Assembly (NCBI RefSeq): GCF_000425585.1
Contig: NZ_KE384398.1
Span: 62,001 to 126,000, forward strand
Length of the DNA stretch: 64,000 nucleotides
Reading direction: 5' to 3'
Source of the DNA: Terrimonas ferruginea DSM 30193
GTDB lineage: Bacteria; Bacteroidota; Bacteroidia; Chitinophagales; Chitinophagaceae
Shown here: positions 61,916 to 64,000 of the stretch, in pieces
Layout of the letters: each line of letters starts with the position of its first letter
Numbering within the stretch: position 1 is the stretch's first letter
The notes under the pieces: model-generated
The model's database searches: none
The model's input: only the letters and a program-made list of their open reading frames with translations
Told to the model about the DNA's origin: nothing
Position numbers and translations under genes: made by a program

Positions 61916-63253
61916 TCAGAGGTCTTTTACAGCCTGCTTGAACTGGTTGCCTCTGTCTTCGTAGTTTTTAAAAAGGTCGAAGCTGGCACAAGCGGGGCTC
62001 AGCAGGACCGTGTTTCCTTTTTCTGCAAAATGAAAAGCGGCCTGTACTGCATCGGCTGCGGTAGCGGCATCCGCCATCGGTATGTTCAATGAAGCAAATG
62101 CCTCATGAATTTTCAGGTTGTCGGTACCGAGGCAAACGATCGCTTTCACTTTTTCCTGTACCAGTTCGGCGATGAGTGAATAATCATTGCCTTTATCTAC
62201 GCCACCCAGGATGAGCACGGTGGGTTTTGTCATGCTTTCCAAAGCATACCAGGTTGAGTTCACATTGGTAGCCTTGCTATCATTGATAAACTCCACTCCG
62301 CGGATCGTGGCCACGAACTCCATGCGGTGTTCGAGGTTCTGGAAGGTTTGCACCGCCTCCCTGATCTTTTCTTTCCGGATGTCCATCGTGGCTCCGGCCA
62401 CACATGCTGCCATGGTATTGTATTGGTTGTGTTTCCCTTTCAGGGTAAAATCATAAACACTCATTGCGGTAAAATCCTCGCCTGTCCGTACATACATGTC
62501 TCCGTCTTTGATAAATGCGCCGTTAGTTTCTTTTCTCATACTGATGAGTATATGGTTAGAGTGAATATTGACCTTGTTTATATATTGCATCGTTACTTCG
62601 TCATCGGCATTGTAAATGAATGCGTCTCCTGGTTGCTGATTCATGGCAATGCGAAACTTGCTTCGGATATAATTTTCAAATTTGTAATCGTAACGGTCGA
62701 GATGGTCTTCTGTGATGTTGGTGAGGATGGCTACATCGGGCCGGAAGCTTTCGATGTCATCCAATTGAAAGCTGCTCACTTCCACCACATAAACCGGTTT
62801 GGGATCGACGGCCACCTGGCGGGCAAAGGAGAAACCGATATTGCCTACGAGTGCCGCATCTATTCCTCCTGTGGTCAGGATAAAATGGGTGAGCGCTGTG
62901 GTAGTGGTCTTTCCGTTACTGCCCGTGATGGCTACGATGCGGCTGTCACCTTTGTAGCGGTAGGCCAGTTCGATTTCGCTGATCACCGGGATGTTGCTGC
63001 TGCGGATCTTTTTGATCAGCGGCGCTTTGTCCGGTATACCGGGGCTTTTCACCACGAGGTCGGCATTGAGAACCGTTTCTTCGGTGTGCCCGCCTTCCTC
63101 CCAACCGATACCGGCCGCTGCCAGTTCGTTACGATAAATTTCCTTCAAAGAGCCTCCATCCGACACCCACACGTCATACCCTTGCTTGCTGCCGAGCAGG
63201 GCCGCGCCCACGCCACTTTCGCTGCCACCGAGTATGACTAATCTTTTCTTCAT
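61916..63253 (-). CDS. murD: UDP-N-acetylmuramoyl-L-alanine:D-glutamate ligase
   Basis: A 445-residue Mur ligase that adds D-Glu, the second residue of the murein peptide. The N-terminal LVILGGSESGVGAAL is a variant of the UDP-binding strand, VVKSPGIP is the conserved block of domain 1, GSNGKTTT at 111-118 binds ATP, and FINDSKATNVNSTWYAL is the MurD-specific stretch in domain 3. The C-terminus LLSPACASFDLFKNYEDRG is equally diagnostic. The gene follows mraY after a 183-base spacer with no gene. Confidence 0.96.
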   Translation of the reverse strand: MKKRLVILGGSESGVGAALLGSKQGYDVWVSDGGSLKEIYRNELAAAGIGWEEGGHTEETVLNADLVVKSPGIPDKAPLIKKIRSSNIPVISEIELAYRYKGDSRIVAITGSNGKTTTTALTHFILTTGGIDAALVGNIGFSFARQVAVDPKPVYVVEVSSFQLDDIESFRPDVAILTNITEDHLDRYDYKFENYIRSKFRIAMNQQPGDAFIYNADDEVTMQYINKVNIHSNHILISMRKETNGAFIKDGDMYVRTGEDFTAMSVYDFTLKGKHNQYNTMAACVAGATMDIRKEKIREAVQTFQNLEHRMEFVATIRGVEFINDSKATNVNSTWYALESMTKPTVLILGGVDKGNDYSLIAELVQEKVKAIVCLGTDNLKIHEAFASLNIPMADAATAADAVQAAFHFAEKGNTVLLSPACASFDLFKNYEDRGNQFKQAVKDL

Positions 63254-63436
63254 GGTGTTCCGTTGTACGGAAGGAGTTTTTCAAAAGCATTGGATCTCAC
63301 AAAAACTTTCAATCAGACGGGTCGTTCAAGAGGTATCGGATAAGCAGTGGCTGGTTTTTCAAGAGTCCTTGCCCCTGGGTTTGGACGGGTTTTCATTTTC
63401 CTTCGGAACTTTTTTCTTCGTTCCTTCCCTTCAGGC
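63254..63436. other. Gap between murD and mraY
   Basis: A 183-base spacer inside the otherwise tight dcw operon. It holds no supportable gene, and I see no hairpin, so read-through is likely. Confidence 0.4.
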
Positions 63437-64000
63437 TTAACGCAGCTTGAGGGTAGCGATACTCACCAATACACAGAGGATGGTCACCAGCCAGAAACGC
63501 GTTACGATCTTGGCTTCGTGGTATCCTTTCTTCTGATAGTGGTGGTGCAGCGGACTCATCAGGAAGATCCTGCGACCTTCACCATATTTCCGCTTGGTGT
63601 ATTTGAAATAACCTACCTGCAGCATCACACTTAAACTTTCCACCAGGAACACGCCGCAGAAAATAGGTATCAGCAATTCTTTGTGTACGATGATGGCAAT
63701 CGCTGCTATCAATCCGCCCAATGTGAGGCTGCCCGTATCTCCCATAAATACCTGCGCCGGATAAGAGTTGTACCAGAGAAATCCGACACATGCTCCGATC
63801 ATGGCTGCGATGAATATCGATAGCTCGCCAAGGTTCGGGATATACATGATATTGAGGTAGTCGGCAAAGAACAAACTACCACTCGCATAGGCGAAGATGC
63901 CGAGACAGACACCGATCACCGCCGAGGTGCCCGTTGCCAGCCCGTCCAATCCGTCTGTTATATTCGACCCGTTCGACACCGCGGTAATAATGAAGATCAC
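63437..64000 (-). CDS. mraY: Phospho-MurNAc-pentapeptide transferase MraY (5' end outside window)
   Basis: The last 187 residues of MraY, which transfers phospho-MurNAc-pentapeptide to undecaprenyl phosphate to give lipid I. The first visible segment carries [13 protein letters not shown] with the two catalytic Asp; [13 protein letters not shown] is the uridine-side loop; and [14 protein letters not shown] is the HHH motif in the last cytosolic loop. Helices between fit the ten-helix enzyme. The N-terminal half lies beyond the window. It is the most upstream dcw gene seen here. Confidence 0.95.
   Translation of the reverse strand: MIFIITAVSNGSNITDGLDGLATGTSAVIGVCLGIFAYASGSLFFADYLNIMYIPNLGELSIFIAAMIGACVGFLWYNSYPAQVFMGDTGSLTLGGLIAAIAIIVHKELLIPIFCGVFLVESLSVMLQVGYFKYTKRKYGEGRRIFLMSPLHHHYQKKGYHEAKIVTRFWLVTILCVLVSIATLKLR

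Overview
The window looks like chromosome from a member of the Bacteroidota, most likely family Chitinophagaceae. Supporting signs are several TAnnTTTG/TAnnTTCG promoter elements, a type IX secretion C-terminal tail (in a broken gene), Bacteroidota-type families (DUF4293, DUF6427, PorT-like barrel, very long FtsZ) and many lipoproteins. The family-level assignment is inference; no 16S gene is present.

Bases 1-7300 are an accessory-looking stretch. After the 3' end of an SDR oxidoreductase come a frameshifted secreted-protein pseudogene, small hypothetical genes, a lipoprotein esterase, a transposase remnant and an AT-rich two-gene operon: an ABC-type AAA ATPase followed by a DUF4435/TOPRIM protein. 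This pair has the architecture of the PARIS (AriA/AriB) anti-phage system and is the best candidate defence module here. It ends at tRNA-Pro(UGG), whose 3' side carries a degenerate tandem copy of the same tRNA and its terminator, as expected of repeated integration at a tRNA. tRNA-Ser(GCU) and dnaA follow.

Bases 7400-53300 are mostly housekeeping and envelope genes: dnaA, a small outer-membrane barrel, a FAD oxidoreductase, an ABC exporter pair, glyA, a sugar nucleotidyltransferase, nitronate monooxygenase, uvrA, an ECF sigma factor, purQ, a KUP potassium transporter, two related membrane-anchored alpha/beta hydrolases, OxyR with both redox cysteines, two overlapping LD-carboxypeptidases, metG, a 1288-residue AsmA-like protein, a FadN-type beta-oxidation enzyme, a second ABC pair, a metzincin-like protease and a membrane-anchored J protein.

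Bases 53563-64000 are a division and cell-wall (dcw) operon on the minus strand, transcribed mraY-murD-ftsW-murG-murC-ftsQ-ftsA-ftsZ. mraY runs off the window end. The genes are tightly packed, with a 4-base overlap at murC/ftsQ.

The most unusual non-coding feature is a set of intergenic arrays with strict 7-base periodicity (ATTSACN or its complement, and ACTTANN), often beside a GGCTGTTTCA-like core and hairpins, found in at least eight gaps. Other non-coding candidates are a promoter-structure-terminator unit at 25384-25562 (possible small RNA), a 356-bp element with 17-bp inverted ends and a 24-bp minisatellite (40535-40890), and a small terminator-ended transcript opposite oxyR.
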